This document shows, piece by piece, positions 1 to 8,700 of a DNA stretch of 64,000 bases (positions are counted from its first letter, which is position 1; every line of letters begins with the position of its first letter). The stretch is taken from NCBI RefSeq assembly GCF_030814015.1, contig NZ_JAUSUL010000005.1:1-64000 (forward strand). Reading direction: 5' to 3'. This DNA is from Amorphus orientalis (GTDB lineage Bacteria; Pseudomonadota; Alphaproteobacteria; Rhizobiales; Amorphaceae). Under the pieces are notes generated by a model, which was not told the DNA's origin, made no database searches, and was given only the letters and a program-made list of their open reading frames with translations. The translations under genes and the position numbers were made by a program.

Positions 1-1849
1 CGGCGAAGCCCGACGAATCGCCCGAAAGCGTCGTCGTCGCGGATCCCTGCTTGCTGATCGTTCCCGTTCCGGAGAAGACGCCGGAGAAGGTCCGGACCGA
101 ATTTTGGATCAGCCGCAACTCCCCGTCCACCGCGATATCACCGCCGAGCCCGCTATAGACCTCGAGCACACCGGCCGAGACATTGGTGCTGCCGGTAAAG
201 GACGAACTGTCGGCGGTGAGGCTCATCAGGCCCGGACCGGACTTGGTCAGCGTCCCGGTTCCCGACACGGCGCCCTGAGCCGAGACGGACATTCCGGTCG
301 CAACGTTTATGGTCCCGTTCGCCGACCCGACCGCGATCGGATTGGAAACGGTCGTCGAGCCGGTCACTCCCAGCGTGCCGCCATTCAGGGTCAGCGTCCC
401 CGCCGACGATCCCAGCGAAGCCCCGTTGGAGATCGCGAGCGTGCCGCCGGTCACCGTCCACGGCGTCGTCGTCTGGCCGGGGGTTCCGCTCAGCGTCCAG
501 GTGCTGGTGCCGGTCTTCTCGAAGGCCTCGAAGCCGCGGAACTGGCCGCTGGAGCTGATGTTCGAAACAGCAAACGACGCATTCGACGCCCCGCCGAGTC
601 CCATCGTATCGCTCGTCCCGTTCGCGACAACGGTGTCGTAGATCCCGTAGCCGGCCTCCAGCGTCAGCCGGTTGGTGCCGCCGGTGAACTCGATCGCGTT
701 CGCACGCGTGATGTTGCTGCCGTCGACCCCGCCACTCACGCTTCCAGACACCGTGAGGTCGAGGTTCGCGCCGGTGATTCCGACACCGCCGGCGCCGTTC
801 GAACCCGACGATCCACTGCCCGACGGCAGTCCGGCGTTGTTTCCGTCGCCGCCGCTTACAGTACCGGAAATCGTCACCGTCGCCGACCCGCCAAAGGACA
901 GGCCGGCACCGCCGTCTCCGCCGTCGCCCGAAGAGGCGGAGGGCCCGCCGTTGCCGCCGATACCGCCCGTGCCTCCCCTGACCGTGCCGCTGATGGTCAG
1001 TGTGGACGTCTGGCTCGTGGAGAACCCGGCGCCGCCGTCGCCCCCGTCTCCACCGTCCGCGCCACTGCCGCCGCTGGCCCCGCCGTTGCCGCCGTTGCCA
1101 CCATTCACCGTCCCGACCACGGAGACGGTCCCGGGCTGTGTGGCCAGAAGGCCAATGCCGCCATCGCCGCCGCCGCCACCGCCGCCCGAACCGCCGGAGC
1201 CAAAACCGCCAGCGCCGCCGTCGCCGCCTCTGCCGCCGGAAACCATGTCTCCAACGCGGAGTTCATTCGGCGTTCCTGTCGAAACGGCGCCGTAGCCGCC
1301 GGCGCCACCACCGCCGCCACCACCGCCGCTCGTTCCGCCTATGCCGCCGCCGCCATTTCCACCATTGCCGCCCACCGCAGAAGGAATCACACCGCTGCCC
1401 GAGAAGCCGTGAGTCCCGCCGCCGCCGCCAGCACCGGTGCCGCCCAAATTTCCAGCCGCTCCGAAACCGCTCCCGCCGCCGCCGCCGACGCCGAACGAAT
1501 CACCTCCATCGCCCCCAAGCGAAACGCCGGCGCCGCCGCCACCGCCGCCGCTGGAAGAGGCGCTTCCGGGGCTAGACCCGTCCACGCCGTTGTTGCCGAT
1601 TCCGGTTGACGAGGAAGCCCCTCCGCCGCCGCCGGCGCTTCCGCTTCCATTCACGCCGCCGGCACCGCCGCCGGCAAGCGCGGGCTGAGCCGCCAGAAGA
1701 ACGACCGCTGCGGTGCTGAGAAGGGTCAATCGGCGCAGCCGCCCGCTCGACCGGGATCGCGGCGCTTCGCTGCGGGTGCAACCGGACGGCTCTCCCTCCA
1801 CCGACGCGCGCCGCGGACCACACCTCTCACCACCCATGAATACCGGCAT
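1..1849 (-). CDS. Glycine-rich autotransporter-type protein, N-terminal part (C-terminus outside window)
   Basis: Continuous minus-strand frame with no stop from about 1858 to the window edge, so the 3' end is missing. The ATG at 1849 is preferred because GGAGGG lies 10 nt upstream; ATGs at 1858 and 1837 are alternatives. A long Arg-rich n-region leads into a hydrophobic core ending AAQPALA-GGG, a plausible Sec signal peptide. The next ~270 residues are Gly/Ser-rich with repeated units of the form TxTISGTVxGG followed by GGxGGxGG and GDGGAG. The last ~170 residues seen carry motifs such as GTGTLTKSGPG, LTADSSSFTGSTNV and GVLEV, typical of autotransporter-associated beta-strand repeats (PATR). 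The inferred role is a surface-exposed or secreted beta-helical passenger. The C-terminal beta-barrel, if there is one, is not visible. The forward strand shows Pro-rich shadow frames here. Confidence 0.75.
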   Translation of the reverse strand, partial: MPVFMGGERCGPRRASVEGEPSGCTRSEAPRSRSSGRLRRLTLLSTAAVVLLAAQPALAGGGAGGVNGSGSAGGGGGASSSTGIGNNGVDGSSPGSASSSGGGGGGAGVSLGGDGGDSFGVGGGGGSGFGAAGNLGGTGAGGGGGTHGFSGSGVIPSAVGGNGGNGGGGIGGTSGGGGGGGGAGGYGAVSTGTPNELRVGDMVSGGRGGDGGAGGFGSGGSGGGGGGGDGGIGLLATQPGTVSVVGTVNGGNGGNGGASGGSGADGGDGGDGGAGFSTSQTSTLTISGTVRGGTGGIGGNGGPSASSGDGGDGGAGLSFGGSATVTISGTVSGGDGNNAGLPSGSGSSGSNGAGGVGITGANLDLTVSGSVSGGVDGSNITRANAIEFTGGTNRLTLEAGYGIYDTVVANGTSDTMGLGGASNASFAVSNISSSGQFRGFEAFEKTGTSTWTLSGTPGQTTTPWTVTGGTLAISNGASLGSSAGTLTLNGGTLGVTGSTTVSNPIAVGSANGTINVATGMSVSAQGAVSGTGTLTKSGPGLMSLTADSSSFTGSTNVSAGVLEVYSGLGGDIAVDGELRLIQNSVRTFSGVFSGTGTISKQGSATTTLSGDSSGFA

Positions 1850-2414
1850 CCAGACCATTCCCTCCACGCCTGCAGCAGCGCCCGACCCGGATGAATCGAT
1901 CCTACCACCTGGAGAGGCAAGACGATCTGCGCCGGTCCTTTCAAGGACTACTGAATCGATGCGCCCGCCAGAGAACGATTTTTGGGAATTCGTGATGAAA
2001 AGGACACAGAATCTTATATGTATAGAATATTCCTAATATATAATTTTAGAGAATACTGATGCACGGAAGTGACCGGACTCTGCAAAACCGCTCATCTCCT
2101 CGCTGCCGAGGGTCGCAGATTACCGATGATACCTGCCAGGTGCGTCCGGACCGGATAAGGAAGGTGGAGATCGACAGGTTCGTCTAGCTCCTGAACCGCA
2201 AGATCCAAGACAGATAGCTTTCCAAGATATTCTTAAACCTCATATTTTGAAGGAATAAATGGAAAAATTTAATCTACACCTGACTCGGGCCATGCGCGCT
2301 GAAATGCACGGGTCTTTGGAGAAACGCATGGCACGGCTTGCAGCGACTGGCCAATCCGGTCATCCAGACCCAACCTGACGCACCAACCGGACAACGCTTC
2401 GGGAGCGCCGCACC
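1850..2414. other. Divergent intergenic region with AT-rich stretches
   Basis: This 565-base gap separates the divergent autotransporter and YrhK-like genes and must hold both promoters. Two stretches, about 1975-2060 and 2215-2280, are strikingly AT-rich for this genome. Between them, 2113-2217 reads as a short coding-like remnant with an internal TAG (see findings). No clear -35/-10 pair, tRNA or hairpin was recognised. Confidence 0.6.
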
Positions 2415-3185
2415 ATGCCGCACATGTTTGTCAACCGATCGCGTTTGCACGACCTGATCGGAGACGATCCGGACCGGAAGTCCAATTTCCGCTGGGAGAC
2501 CATCAATGCGGTCACCTACGAGCTCGGCGGACTGGTCTTCATAGCCGGGTCGATCTGCTTCTTCCCGGCGCTCTCGGCCTATGCGGATCTCGGGGCCTGG
2601 ATCTTTTTCGCGGGATCGCTTCTCTATCTGCTGGTCACGGGTCACGATCTGGTGGAGGTCGTGACACATGCACGCCGTCGTTCAGGCCCCCCGGATATCT
2701 GGGACCGGCTGGAGCTGGTTGCTGCCCTCACCTATGTGACCGGAACGCTGCTGTTCGTCGTCGGCAGCATCTTCTTTCTTTCCCAGGTTGATCTGCCGAT
2801 CGCCGGAGCGTGGTGCTTCGTCATCGGCAGCATCCTGTTCGTTGCCGGCGCGGTGATCAACGTCCTGCAGATCGTCCAGGCGGACGACCTGCTCACCCTG
2901 CAGCTCATGAACCTCACGGCGCTGACCTTCGTCATCGGGTCCGTGCTGTTTGCCGTCGCCTCCATCCCCTATCTCTGGGCGTTCGCCAGCGACACCGACG
3001 AACGGATGGTCGATGCCTTCCTCGCCTGGCAGTATCTGGTCGGAAGCGTGCTGTTCTTCGCCGGCGGACTGTTCAACTACCGGCGCGCCTATCGCGTCGT
3101 CGCCCACAAGCTCGGCGTCTCGACGGCCATCGAGCCCAGGCCGATCGTGCCCCTTCCACGCCGCAACAAACGCAGATCATCTTGA
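2415..3185 (+). CDS. Multi-pass inner-membrane protein with three YrhK-like repeats
   Basis: 256 residues. The sequence contains three consecutive copies of a two-helix unit. Each starts with a polar stretch leading into a hydrophobic run such as ELGGLVFIAGSICFF, then a short loop, then a second helix such as AWIFFAGSLLYLL. The copies start near residues 27, 98 and 160. This matches the general look of YrhK-domain membrane proteins, whose function is unknown. There is no signal peptide or enzymatic motif. The C-terminus is basic (RRNKRRSS) and probably cytoplasmic. The gene stands alone, divergent from the autotransporter, and about 150 bases before the alcohol dehydrogenase. The YrhK assignment is by pattern recognition only. 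Confidence 0.65.
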   Translation: MPHMFVNRSRLHDLIGDDPDRKSNFRWETINAVTYELGGLVFIAGSICFFPALSAYADLGAWIFFAGSLLYLLVTGHDLVEVVTHARRRSGPPDIWDRLELVAALTYVTGTLLFVVGSIFFLSQVDLPIAGAWCFVIGSILFVAGAVINVLQIVQADDLLTLQLMNLTALTFVIGSVLFAVASIPYLWAFASDTDERMVDAFLAWQYLVGSVLFFAGGLFNYRRAYRVVAHKLGVSTAIEPRPIVPLPRRNKRRSS

Positions 3186-3333
3186 GTTCGGGTCGAGAGG
3201 CCAATGGCTTCGACCATGGCAATCGCACGTGGACCCGGGCGGTCATGTGCCGGTAGTTTGCTCGCCTGCGGTCGCCATGGGACCGTGCGGGCATGCCGGC
3301 CAAAGCGAAACCGGCAGCAGGGAGAATAAAGCG

Positions 3334-4494
3334 ATGACGGCACCGTTCACCTTCAACACCGTCGGCTCGATCGTGTTCGGGTCCGGCAAGGCCGGGGAGA
3401 TCGGGGCCCTTGCGGCGGCGCGCGGTTTCCGGCGACCGCTCTTCATCACCGATCCAGGCCTGATGGGGACCGGCCTCATCGATCCCGCCCTTTCGGCGCT
3501 TGCCGAAGCCGGTCTGGAAACGGCGATCTTCTCGGAGGTGGAAGCCGATCCGCCCGAGGCCATCGTCCGGCTCGGCCAGGAGGCGGCGCGGGCTCATGCC
3601 GCCGATTCGGTGATCGGGTTCGGCGGCGGCTCGTCCCTGGATACGGCCAAGCTGGTCGCTCTGCTGGCGACCGGAAACGATACGCTCGAGGCGGCCTACG
3701 GCATCGGCAACGCCAAGGGACCACGCCTGCCTCTGATGCTTGTTCCGACCACGGCCGGTACCGGCTCCGAAGTCACCCCGATCGCGATCGTCACCACCGA
3801 GACCAGCGAGAAGATGGGTGTGGTCTCTCCACTTCTCCTGCCGGATGTCGCCCTGCTCGATCCGGATCTGACGCTGGGGCTGCCGGCTGCCGTGACGGCG
3901 GCCACCGGCGTCGATGCGATGGTGCACGCGATCGAGGCCCATGCGTCGGCCAGCGTGAACAACAACCCGGTTTCCAGGGCGCTCGCCCGCGAAGCGCTGC
4001 GTCTCATGGGCGGTGCCATCGAGCGCGCCGTCGCAAACGGCAGCGATGCGGACGCCCGCGCCGACATGCTGCTCGGTTCGATGCTGGCCGGGCAGGCCTT
4101 CGCCAACTCTCCGGTGGCCGCGGTGCACGCGCTGGCCTACCCGATCGGCGGCCACTTTCATATTCCGCACGGGCTGTCCAACGCGCTCGTGCTGCCCCAC
4201 GTGATCCGCTTCAACGCCGCCACCGCCGGCCCCGTCTATGCCGACCTCGCGCCCATCGTGTTTCCGCAGCTGGCCGAGATCGGGACCCAGGCGCGCGGAC
4301 CCGCCTTCGCCGACGGACTGCAGGAACTCACCATCCGCTGCGGACTGCCGCCCCGGCTGCGGGACGTGGGCATTCCCCACGACGCACTGCACATGATGGC
4401 CGACGACGCGATGAAGCAGACACGGCTCCTGGTGAACAATCCGCGCGAAGTGACCCGCGGCGATGCGCTCGCCATCTACGAGGCCGCCTGGTAG
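3334..4494 (+). CDS. Iron-containing alcohol dehydrogenase
   Basis: 386 residues, normal for family III metal-dependent alcohol dehydrogenases, which oxidise or reduce alcohols and aldehydes with NAD(P). The start is set by an AGGGAGAA Shine-Dalgarno 8-9 nt before the ATG. Visible motifs are the nucleotide-binding GFGGGSSLD near residue 95, PTTAGTGSE near residue 140, and the metal-site region GVDAMVHAIEAH followed by HALAYPIGGHFHIPHG, which supplies the family's His ligands. The motif spacing fits general Fe-ADHs better than maleylacetate reductases. It converges on the IclR gene with a 7-base gap and may belong to the neighbouring aromatic-acid module, but its substrate cannot be read from the sequence. 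Confidence 0.85.
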   Translation: MTAPFTFNTVGSIVFGSGKAGEIGALAAARGFRRPLFITDPGLMGTGLIDPALSALAEAGLETAIFSEVEADPPEAIVRLGQEAARAHAADSVIGFGGGSSLDTAKLVALLATGNDTLEAAYGIGNAKGPRLPLMLVPTTAGTGSEVTPIAIVTTETSEKMGVVSPLLLPDVALLDPDLTLGLPAAVTAATGVDAMVHAIEAHASASVNNNPVSRALAREALRLMGGAIERAVANGSDADARADMLLGSMLAGQAFANSPVAAVHALAYPIGGHFHIPHGLSNALVLPHVIRFNAATAGPVYADLAPIVFPQLAEIGTQARGPAFADGLQELTIRCGLPPRLRDVGIPHDALHMMADDAMKQTRLLVNNPREVTRGDALAIYEAAW

Positions 4495-4501
4495 GTGAAA
4501 C

Positions 4502-5332
4502 CTACTCGGGCGCCCCCGAGGGTCTTGGCGCGGGGTCCGTGGACAGGGAGTGGCGGGCGGCAAACGCTCTGAGCGCGGCGATACCGGGCGCGTCCGGTTC
4601 GATCGCCGCCGGATCCGTGCCGATCAGCGTCACCACCGCAACCGCCTGCTCCTGCCAGTCGAGCACCGGTGCCGCCACCGCCACGAGGCCCGGAATGAAG
4701 CGGCCGTCGACACGGGCGATACCCTCTTCTCGCACCTGGCCCGCCAGAGCCCGCACGCCCTTGAGATCGGGCGTCAGTTCCGGCCAGACACTCGGCCGCG
4801 CCTTGAGCAGGCGAAGCTCCCGCTTCATCTCGCCGCCGACGACCGCCTCGGGAAGATAGCCCAGGAAGGCCCGGCCGGTGGCAGACGTCAGGAGCGGCAG
4901 GGTCGTGCCGAGACCGAGCGAGGTGATCACGAAGGACGGCGCCCGCTCCCAGCGCACGATCGTCGCCCCGGAATTGCCCCAGACGCAGAGCAGTGCCGTC
5001 ATGCCCGTGTCGAGCGCGAGCGCCGGAAGTTCCTCGGAAATCCAGTTGACGAAGTCGTGCCGGTGCAGCGCCGCCAGCCCCATCTCGATGGCCGTCGCGC
5101 CGAGATCGTACTTGCCGGATCGGCCCGCCTGCTTGGCGAGACCGGCATGGAGGAAGGAGGCGAGATAGCGGTGCACCTTGGAGACCGGCATGTCGCACTC
5201 GCGCGCGAGTTCAGAGAGCGCAACCGGCCCGTCCAGGCGCGCCATCGCGAGAAGCACCCTGAGCGCGGCGTCCAGTGACTGTATTCCGCCGGACGCCTCG
5301 GCCGGTTTGTCAGGTGCGGGGTCGCTCGCCAT
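4502..5332 (-). CDS. IclR-family transcriptional regulator
   Basis: 276 residues. The N-terminal winged helix-turn-helix covers about residues 18-80, with SLDAALRVLLAMARLDGP, LSELARECDMPVSKVHRYL and KYDLGATAIEMG, all classic for IclR. A GAF-like effector-binding domain follows. The ATG at 5332 follows GGAAGG. The gene overlaps the 3' end of the thioesterase gene by 23 bases, so the two are probably co-transcribed from the divergent promoter region at 5751-5845. IclR proteins often control adjacent aromatic-acid catabolic genes. Control of the thioesterase and the monooxygenase-ligase is therefore inferred. The effector is unknown, perhaps the aromatic acid or its CoA thioester. Confidence 0.9.
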   Translation of the reverse strand: MASDPAPDKPAEASGGIQSLDAALRVLLAMARLDGPVALSELARECDMPVSKVHRYLASFLHAGLAKQAGRSGKYDLGATAIEMGLAALHRHDFVNWISEELPALALDTGMTALLCVWGNSGATIVRWERAPSFVITSLGLGTTLPLLTSATGRAFLGYLPEAVVGGEMKRELRLLKARPSVWPELTPDLKGVRALAGQVREEGIARVDGRFIPGLVAVAAPVLDWQEQAVAVVTLIGTDPAAIEPDAPGIAALRAFAARHSLSTDPAPRPSGAPE

Positions 5333-5750
5333 CGTCGCCTTCCAGATAGGCCTTGAGAGGTCCCGTGTGCGCCAGCCTGAGCCGGTCGCCGTCGCGCATG
5401 AACAGCCCCCTGACCTCGTAGCCCTCGATCAGGAGCCGGTCGCCCACGGTGCCGCGATAGTTGAAGCGGACCGACTTGTCGCGCCACTCCGCCGACACGA
5501 TCGAGATCACCAGATCATCGCCGTCCCGGCCCGGCGAGCGGAATGTCGCGCCGACGTCCATCAGGCCGGTCCCAATCAGGCCATTCTCGTTGCAGAAGAT
5601 CTGATGGGTTTTGCCGCGCGAGCGCATGAAGCCGTGATAGGTCGAATCGAACCACCTCAGATAATTGGGATAATACACGATTCCGGCCGGGTCGCAGTCG
5701 CCGAACCCGATCAGGAAGGTCGCTGAGTACAGCGTCGTATCCGCGCTCAT
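5310..5750 (-). CDS. 4-hydroxybenzoyl-CoA thioesterase-family protein
   Basis: 146 residues, hotdog fold. The N-terminus carries GDCDPAGIVYYPNYLRWFD, the signature of Pseudomonas-type 4HBT enzymes, in which the Asp in this motif is catalytic. The family hydrolyses aromatic acyl-CoA thioesters to the free acid. The ATG at 5750 is chosen over a GTG three codons upstream because AGGGTG lies at good spacing. The gene is divergent from the monooxygenase-ligase fusion and overlaps the IclR gene. In this context it would plausibly release the hydroxylated aromatic acid, for example gentisate from gentisyl-CoA. The exact substrate is inference. Confidence 0.85.
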   Translation of the reverse strand: MSADTTLYSATFLIGFGDCDPAGIVYYPNYLRWFDSTYHGFMRSRGKTHQIFCNENGLIGTGLMDVGATFRSPGRDGDDLVISIVSAEWRDKSVRFNYRGTVGDRLLIEGYEVRGLFMRDGDRLRLAHTGPLKAYLEGDDGERPRT

Positions 5751-5845
5751 TGTTTTCACCCTATGGAATTAATTGCACCATCCGGAATTCGCCCTTATGG
5801 TCCCGATCAAACGGGCAGTCAAAATGCCTATATGGGAGGACATCA

Positions 5846-8605
5846 GTGACCGATCTTTCGCGCATCGAGATTGTGGGCGCCGGGCCCGCCGGGCTGTATG
5901 TCGGCATCCTGCTGAAGGAAGCGTTTCCGAACGCCGCCATCCGGCTGACCGAACAGAATCCGTCCGATGCCACGTTCGGCTTCGGCGTGGTCTTTTCAGA
6001 CGAAGCGCTCGATTTTCTCAAGGCCGATGATCCGGCGACCCACGCCCTGATCACCCCGGAGATGGAGCGCTGGCGGAACATGACGCTCGTCCACCGGGGC
6101 GAGACCGTGACGATCGACGGCGTCGGCTTCTCCGCGATCGGCCGGCTCGAGCTCTTACAGCTTCTCCAGAAGCGCGCAGCCGAAGCCGGTCTCGACATGC
6201 GCTTCAACGACCGCGTCACGTCGCTGGACGCTCTCGACGCCGATCTCGTTATCGGCGCGGACGGGCTGAACTCCCTGGTGCGCACCTCCGATCCGGAGGC
6301 CTTCGGCGCGAGCATCGAGCATTTCGAGAACCATTTCGCCTGGTTCGGAACGACGCTTCCCTTCGATACGCTGACCCAAACCTTCGTCACCACCAACAAG
6401 GGCACGCTGAACGCCCACCACTATCGCTACGCGCCGGGCATGAGCACGTTCATCGTGGAGTGCGACAAGGCCACGTTCGAGGCCTACGGGTTCGCCGACA
6501 TGGACGAGACGGAGACGGCGCGGGTCTGCGAGGAGATCTTCGCCGACACGCTGAAGGGCCACAAGCTCGTCACCAACAACTCCATCTGGCGGAATTTCCC
6601 GCGGCTTTGGTGCGACACCTGGGTTACCGGCAACCGCGCGCTCCTGGGCGACGCCGTCCACACCGCCCACTATTCGATCGGGTCCGGCACGCGGCTGGCG
6701 ATGGAGGACGCGATCGCGCTGGTGCGCGCCCTGAAGAGCGAGACCAGCGTCGCCGATGCGCTCGCGGCCTATCAGGAGACCCGGCAGCCGATCGCCCGCA
6801 AGATCGTCAATGCCGCCAACACGTCCGCGCTCTGGTACGACCATTTCGCCGAGCACATGAAGCTCGCCCCGCTCGACTTCGCATTTGCCTACATCACCCG
6901 GTCCGGCCGGGTGGACATGGAGCGGCTGCGGCGGATCGCGCCCGGCTTCATGGCGGCCTATGAGGACTACCGCGCAGGCCACGCCGACACAGAGGCCGTC
7001 ATCAGAGATCCTGTCGGCACCACCGACGGCGACCGCGAGGTCGGCTACGACAAGACCGCCCATCCCAACTGCAGCGCGGTCCTGTTCGACAACCTGGACC
7101 GCAACCCCGACAAGATCGCCGTCACCGGTCCGGCCGGAACGCTCACCTACCGGGCGCTCTGCGCGGAAGCCGCGCGCTGGGGCAATGCGTTCAAGGCCGC
7201 CGGCTGCCAGCGCGGCGAGCGGATCGTCTTCTTCGTCGACGACACACCGTCCTATCCGGCCGCCTTTTTCGGCGCGGTGCGCGCAGGCTTCGTGCCGGTG
7301 CTCCTGAACACCCAGGCCACGCCCGATCTGCTGCGCTTCTTCGTGGCGGACACCGGCGCACGGATCGCGCTGTGCGAAGCGCCGCTCATGGCGATCTTCG
7401 AGGATCCGGAAATGCGGGCGGCCGGGCTGGAGCGGGTCATCATCGCCAACGGCGAAGGCCCGCTCGCAGACGGCTTCGAGCATGCCGGCACGTTCCTGGA
7501 CGGCCAGCCGGCGACGCTGGAGGCGGCCGACACCGGTCCCGACGACATGGCCTTCTGGATGTACTCCTCGGGCTCGACGGGGCGGCCCAAGGGCATCGTC
7601 CATCTGCACCACGACATGGCCTATTCCGAGGCTTCCTACGGCCGCACCGTCCTCAAGCTCGAGGCCGACGACGTCTGCTTCTCGGTGCCGAAGATCTTCT
7701 TCGCCTACGGGTTCGGCAACGCCTTCACCTTCCCCTTCTCCGTCGGCGCGACCACGGTCCTGCTGCCGGGCCGGCCTGAGGCGGACCGCATCCTCGACAT
7801 GATCGAGACCTTCAAGCCGACCGTCTTCTTCGGCCTGCCGACGCTCTACACCGCGCTCGCCCGCGCCGACGGCGTCCGCGACCGCAACCTGTCGTCGATC
7901 CGGCTGTCCGTCTCGGCCGCCGAGACCCTGTCGGAGGACGTCTACACCACCTGGAAGGACCTCACCGGCAAAGGGCCGATGGAGGGGCTGGGCTCCACCG
8001 AGCTTCTGCACATCTACCTGTCCAACACCCAGGACGAGCACCGGCTCGGCTCCGCCGGCAAGCGTGTGCCGGGCTACGAAGTCATCCTGCGCGATCCCGA
8101 CGGCAATCCGGTCGGCGATGGCGAGGAGGGCGTGATGTGGGTGCGCGGCCATTCCTCCGCGCCGCTCTACTGGAACCGGCCGGAGCAGACCGCCAAGACG
8201 ATGCGGGACGACTGGATCTACACCGGCGACCGGTTCGTGGAAGACGGCGGCTTCTATTTCTTTCAGGGCCGCGCCGACGAACTGATCAAGGTGTCCGGTC
8301 AGTGGGTCTGGCCGCTGGAGGTGGAGCGCTGCCTCAACGAGCATCCCCATGTCCAGGAATGCGCCGTTCTGGCCCACCAGCTTCCCGACCGGCGGATGAC
8401 GCTGCGCGCCATCGTTGCGCTCCGCCCCGGTCACGAGCCGGGCGATGACGAGACCACGGCCCTCCAGTCCTTCGTCAAGGAGCGGCTGATCGCCTACAAA
8501 TATCCGCGCATCGTGGAGTTCGTCGGCGAGCTTCCGAAGACCGGTACCGGCAAGATCGACCGCCAGGCGCTGGTGCGCACGGATGGGGACGACACAAAGA
8601 AATAA
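5846..8605 (+). CDS. Bifunctional FAD-dependent aromatic acyl-CoA monooxygenase / benzoate-CoA-ligase-type fusion
   Basis: 919 residues from a GTG at 5846 preceded by GGGAGGA; the longer ATG frame at 5750 lacks such a site and would overlap the divergent promoter. Residues 1 to ~385 form a class A flavin monooxygenase with the FAD-binding EIVGAGPAGLYVG and GDAVHTAHYSIGSGTRLA. They resemble salicylyl-CoA 5-hydroxylase and the N-terminal half of 2-aminobenzoyl-CoA monooxygenase. Residues ~400-915 form a complete adenylate-forming ligase of benzoate-CoA-ligase type, with the P-loop MYSSGSTGRPKG near 571, FFAYGFGN, YTGDRF and C-terminal GTGKIDRQALV. One chain could thus activate an aromatic acid as its CoA thioester and hydroxylate it. 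The substrate (salicylate, anthranilate or other) is inferred from neighbours. No frameshift or stop lies at the junction. Confidence 0.85.
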   Translation: MTDLSRIEIVGAGPAGLYVGILLKEAFPNAAIRLTEQNPSDATFGFGVVFSDEALDFLKADDPATHALITPEMERWRNMTLVHRGETVTIDGVGFSAIGRLELLQLLQKRAAEAGLDMRFNDRVTSLDALDADLVIGADGLNSLVRTSDPEAFGASIEHFENHFAWFGTTLPFDTLTQTFVTTNKGTLNAHHYRYAPGMSTFIVECDKATFEAYGFADMDETETARVCEEIFADTLKGHKLVTNNSIWRNFPRLWCDTWVTGNRALLGDAVHTAHYSIGSGTRLAMEDAIALVRALKSETSVADALAAYQETRQPIARKIVNAANTSALWYDHFAEHMKLAPLDFAFAYITRSGRVDMERLRRIAPGFMAAYEDYRAGHADTEAVIRDPVGTTDGDREVGYDKTAHPNCSAVLFDNLDRNPDKIAVTGPAGTLTYRALCAEAARWGNAFKAAGCQRGERIVFFVDDTPSYPAAFFGAVRAGFVPVLLNTQATPDLLRFFVADTGARIALCEAPLMAIFEDPEMRAAGLERVIIANGEGPLADGFEHAGTFLDGQPATLEAADTGPDDMAFWMYSSGSTGRPKGIVHLHHDMAYSEASYGRTVLKLEADDVCFSVPKIFFAYGFGNAFTFPFSVGATTVLLPGRPEADRILDMIETFKPTVFFGLPTLYTALARADGVRDRNLSSIRLSVSAAETLSEDVYTTWKDLTGKGPMEGLGSTELLHIYLSNTQDEHRLGSAGKRVPGYEVILRDPDGNPVGDGEEGVMWVRGHSSAPLYWNRPEQTAKTMRDDWIYTGDRFVEDGGFYFFQGRADELIKVSGQWVWPLEVERCLNEHPHVQECAVLAHQLPDRRMTLRAIVALRPGHEPGDDETTALQSFVKERLIAYKYPRIVEFVGELPKTGTGKIDRQALVRTDGDDTKK

Positions 8606-8700
8606 GTATACTAACGGTTTCCCTCGGCGCCGAAATGACGCATGAAGGCGGCAACGACCCGCCGACCGACCGGACCGGGCAGAACCAAGGAGACACCGCG

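Noticed and set aside
672-1688. Proline-rich and Ala/Arg-rich plus-strand frames at the left edge
   Set aside because: They are complements of the glycine-codon (GGC/GGN) repeats of the minus-strand autotransporter gene.
6155-8434. Long minus-strand open frame opposite the monooxygenase-ligase fusion
   Set aside because: Composition (Gly/Val/Arg/Asp-rich, no domain) is that of an antisense frame in GC-rich DNA, whereas the plus strand carries clear enzyme motifs.
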